Assembly (NCBI RefSeq): GCF_949628215.1
Contig: NC_134277.1
Span: forward strand, 88,959,963-89,023,962
Direction: 5' to 3'
Origin: Phalacrocorax aristotelis
Taxonomy: Eukaryota > Chordata > Aves > Suliformes > Phalacrocoracidae
DNA length: 64,000 nucleotides
Each line of letters begins with the position of its first letter. The stretch's first letter is position 1. The position numbers were made by a program, and so were the translations under genes. The notes beneath the pieces are model-generated. The model was not told the origin of the DNA. It did not search any database and saw only the letters and a program-made list of their open reading frames with translations. Shown piece by piece: positions 61,321 through 64,000 of the stretch.

Positions 61321-63021
61321 AAAGTCCTCTGACCCCCTAAATCCCCATGCCAACCTGGTGCTTTCTACATGATAACCCCAGTCTGTGTTAGCCCATGTCC
61401 CCAAATGGCTGTACCAGGTCACTGGCTGTATCTCATGTAGCCAAACATCCAGGTTCCTATCCTGCAGCATTCCCGCATACCCCAAGGAGAGCTCCAGGCC
61501 CTCAGCACCATTCCTGTCCCTGCGTGCCTTCATGACCTCAGAAAAATCCTCCAAATATTGTGGGTTTGTGAAGGCAGTGCTCTATATTTTTCTAGGAGAC
61601 GAGGTGTGAGCATGATGAAGCTTTTGCTAATCATGAAAATATAAATTTGAGGGAGCTGGGAAGGCAGTGTCTGCTATAGCTTGTCCTGAACTGAAAAATG
61701 TTGTTGGTGTTAAAAACCTCTTTGGAGTGGGCTAGAAACACACATTGTATGCGCAACAGCTTTCTCCCATTTGTTTTCCCATGTACTACACAGCTTCTTT
61801 AAGCATTCAGTGGGGAGCTGGCTTAAATGAAGCTAACGAGCTGGGTGCTGTAGCTGTGGGATAGCACGTGTGGGACGCAGCTGCAGTTGTGTAAACAGTT
61901 TTTACAGAAGAGGTGTGAAAGACTGCCTGTTCTCTTCCCCAAATGCGCTGAGCCCTGGGTTGTCAGGGCTGGCACAGGGTGCCTACAGCCATGCTGGGGA
62001 TCGAGGCTCTCCTGCCGTTCGCAGCATGTGGCCATGGGTGCCATGGCTTCTGGGGCCCCTGATAAATTGTTCCCAGGCTTGTTTGGCTGACCATGATGGT
62101 GGTGGATGCCCTGAACTCACCCCAGTTCATTCCCCTCTGCCCTCATCCCCCCTCCTCAGTGCACAGGTAAGGAGTTTGCAGGCAGTGCGTAAACTTTCCT
62201 CCAGGTCTTTAAATGGCATACAGAGGCAGAGTTCCTCACACGTGCGGAATGGGGAGGATGGTTTGCCTCAGAAGAAAGGAGGCATGTTCTGCACATAAGC
62301 CCTAGCTGCTCAGCCCAGACGTAACTCTAGTTTAGGCGAGAACCGATGCAGATCACTATCATAGCTAGCTTTTCAGTACTGCATTAAAAGCGCTGTGTTT
62401 AACAGCTTCACAGCCATCCTCGCTCCAGGAAACGTCCACAAGATGGGGCCCCTCTCCTTGGCTGTCGTGAAGAAGGCTTTTAGGTGCTCGGCTCTAATTG
62501 AAATAATCAACACTCTGAATGGTCCCTGTCAAATCCTATGGTAATGGTCCATGGGTCCATTTCCACTGTCAGAGGGAACCTGGCTTCCTAGTATGTGGGA
62601 AGCTGTAGTGAGCAAAGCTGCTGAATGTTGCCTCTGCCTGCAGCAAGGCACTGTAGCCTGCTGGGTTATGATAAAAGGTGGAATGTCACCTCCGCCTTAG
62701 GACTTTTGAGTTCTTCAGAGGGAGTCCTGGTTGTGATACAACATTGTCACACCCTGTGTTTGATTTTGCACTACTGAATGTTTATCGGTCTATCTCCTGT
62801 ACATGGCAAAATCAGATTGCTTTGGGATATCATTAAAACTTGATAAGCCGATGAGTTGGAAGAAGCATGATTTGAATTGTACCCTGAAGGTATTCTGTTT
62901 ATGCTTGCTCATTGTAAGATATTTTTTTTGTCATACAAACTAATATAAATAGAGGTATACTGAGCTGCTTAAGGGAATTTTAACCATGACAAACAGTATT
63001 AGTTCCAAAATGGTCTTTTCA

Positions 63022-63305
63022 GTGGTGCCCAACGACAGGACCAGGGGCAATGGGCACAAGTTGGAACACAGGAAGTTCCACCTCAATATGAGAAAAAACT
63101 TCTTTCCTGTGAGGGTGCCAGAGCAGCGGCACAGGCTGACCAGGGAGGCTGTGGAGTCTCCTTCCCTGGAGACATTCAAAACCCGCCTGGACGCGTTCCT
63201 GTGCCCCCTGCTCCGGGTGTGCCTGCTCAAGCAGCGGGGTTGGACAAGATGACCTCCAGAGGTCCCTTCCAACCCCTGCCATTCTGTGATTCTGTCATTC
63301 TGTGA
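63022..63305 (+). mobile_element. CR1 LINE, 5'-truncated copy with intact 3' end
   Basis: Encodes the last part of CR1 ORF2 (R-G-N-G-H-K-L-E ... L-N-M-R-K-N-F-F ... [12 protein letters not shown]). The 3' terminus GGTTGGACAAGATGACCTCCAG...CCATTCTGTG follows, with about three units of the ATTCTGTG-type tail (63280-63305). It is better preserved than the other copies here, so probably younger. Confidence 0.92.
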
Positions 63306-64000
63306 ATCTCCTTGTGATTCACTGTTATTTAAATTTGATTGGTGAAATTGTGTAAAATCACATTAAAATGACTCAGCAAACTAAAACTCATCTGGGAGGG
63401 GACACACCTTAAGCAATCCAAAGACATACCACTGAAGGGGTGGCATTCAAAGAATAGCAGCTAGTAAATCTGAACTTCTGCCATCCAAGTGTCACCAGCG
63501 CTCATTAAAGGTAGGAGAAGCCTCTGTTACAATATAGACTCTTGCAGAGACCACTTTTTCTAGTTTCATGTCCGGCACTCCTATCACGTGAGGTTCAGAG
63601 CTTGCCGGTTGGGAAGATGGGGAGTTGCCACCTTGATGACATGCCAGAGAGGAAGAAGGAAAAGGGCTGATGAGGTGTTTCTGAGCAATGGGAAGAATAG
63701 AAGGATGAAGGGGAAGACACAGATGTGTTTCAAACTAGAGCTGTTTCGAGTCTTGTTGCCTATTTCTGTGTTGATGCTGTAGGCTCAGGCTCATCACCGT
63801 GGGTGGGAGAACAGCACAGATGCTGTTGTGCTATGGCCGCAGTATTAGAAGTTCACAGATTGGACTCCCTGCCTAAACTGGGTCTTACAAAAATTGCTTC
63901 ACTATTTGGTTTTATTTTATAGAGGGGGCTTATGCAATAGCCTAAATCTTGAAAATGGGAAGGGTAAATCAAGGCAATGGAAGTGCCAGATCTGGGCTTT

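Larger units (their letters stand above)
60006..64000. other. Intergenic region downstream of CMBL
   Basis: Four kilobases with CR1 3' fragments at about 61160-61320 and 63022-63305. A T-rich signal GGGTTTATTGTCC near 60458 might belong to another minus-strand LTR, but I could not support it. No coding exon recognised. Confidence 0.65.

Overview
The window is vertebrate nuclear DNA, almost certainly from a bird. It has short coding exons with GT-AG splice sites, long AT-rich introns, one promoter-type CpG island, and CR1 LINE fragments with the CR1 3' tail repeat (ATTCTRTG). Two protein-coding genes are recognisable by homology, arranged head to head as MARCHF6 and CMBL are in other vertebrates. 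I cannot name the species.

Left half, about 1-33,900, minus strand: the 5' half of MARCHF6, an ER-membrane RING-CH ubiquitin ligase of the Doa10/TEB4 type. Fifteen consecutive coding exons (481-33830) join in one frame for 445 codons, about half of the roughly 910-residue family length. The remaining exons lie beyond the left edge. The exons encode the complete RING-CH finger, an acidic loop and about six membrane segments. Intron 12 has the signals of a U12-type (minor spliceosome) intron. Exon 2 has a tandem NAGNAG acceptor, and exon 9 is only 33 nt. The start codon lies in a CpG island (about 33280-34210).

Middle, about 34,200-54,460: roughly 20 kb with no gene I can support. It holds a probable minus-strand LTR, diverged CR1 pieces, simple repeats and an unexplained GC-richer block near 40-41.4 kb. 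The 5' untranslated exon(s) and promoter of CMBL should lie here or in the MARCHF6 CpG island, but I cannot locate them.

Right, 54,465-about 60,000, plus strand: a complete CMBL gene, a dienelactone-hydrolase-family alpha/beta hydrolase. Five coding exons give 242 residues. The catalytic Asp and His are present, but the expected nucleophilic Cys is Ser (residue 129). From about 60,000 to 64,000 there are CR1 3' fragments and no recognised gene.

Repeats inside MARCHF6 introns include a CR1 reverse-transcriptase fragment (9.24-10.97 kb) next to a striking 23-bp hairpin, a second CR1 piece (13.0-13.2 kb), and a short tRNA-like/CR1-tailed SINE (23.85-23.98 kb). MARCHF6 and CMBL have no known shared pathway: one is an ER protein-quality-control ligase and the other a cytosolic hydrolase. 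Their adjacency is conserved synteny, not evidence of joint function. I found no bacterial-type operon, CRISPR array or other novel multi-gene system.
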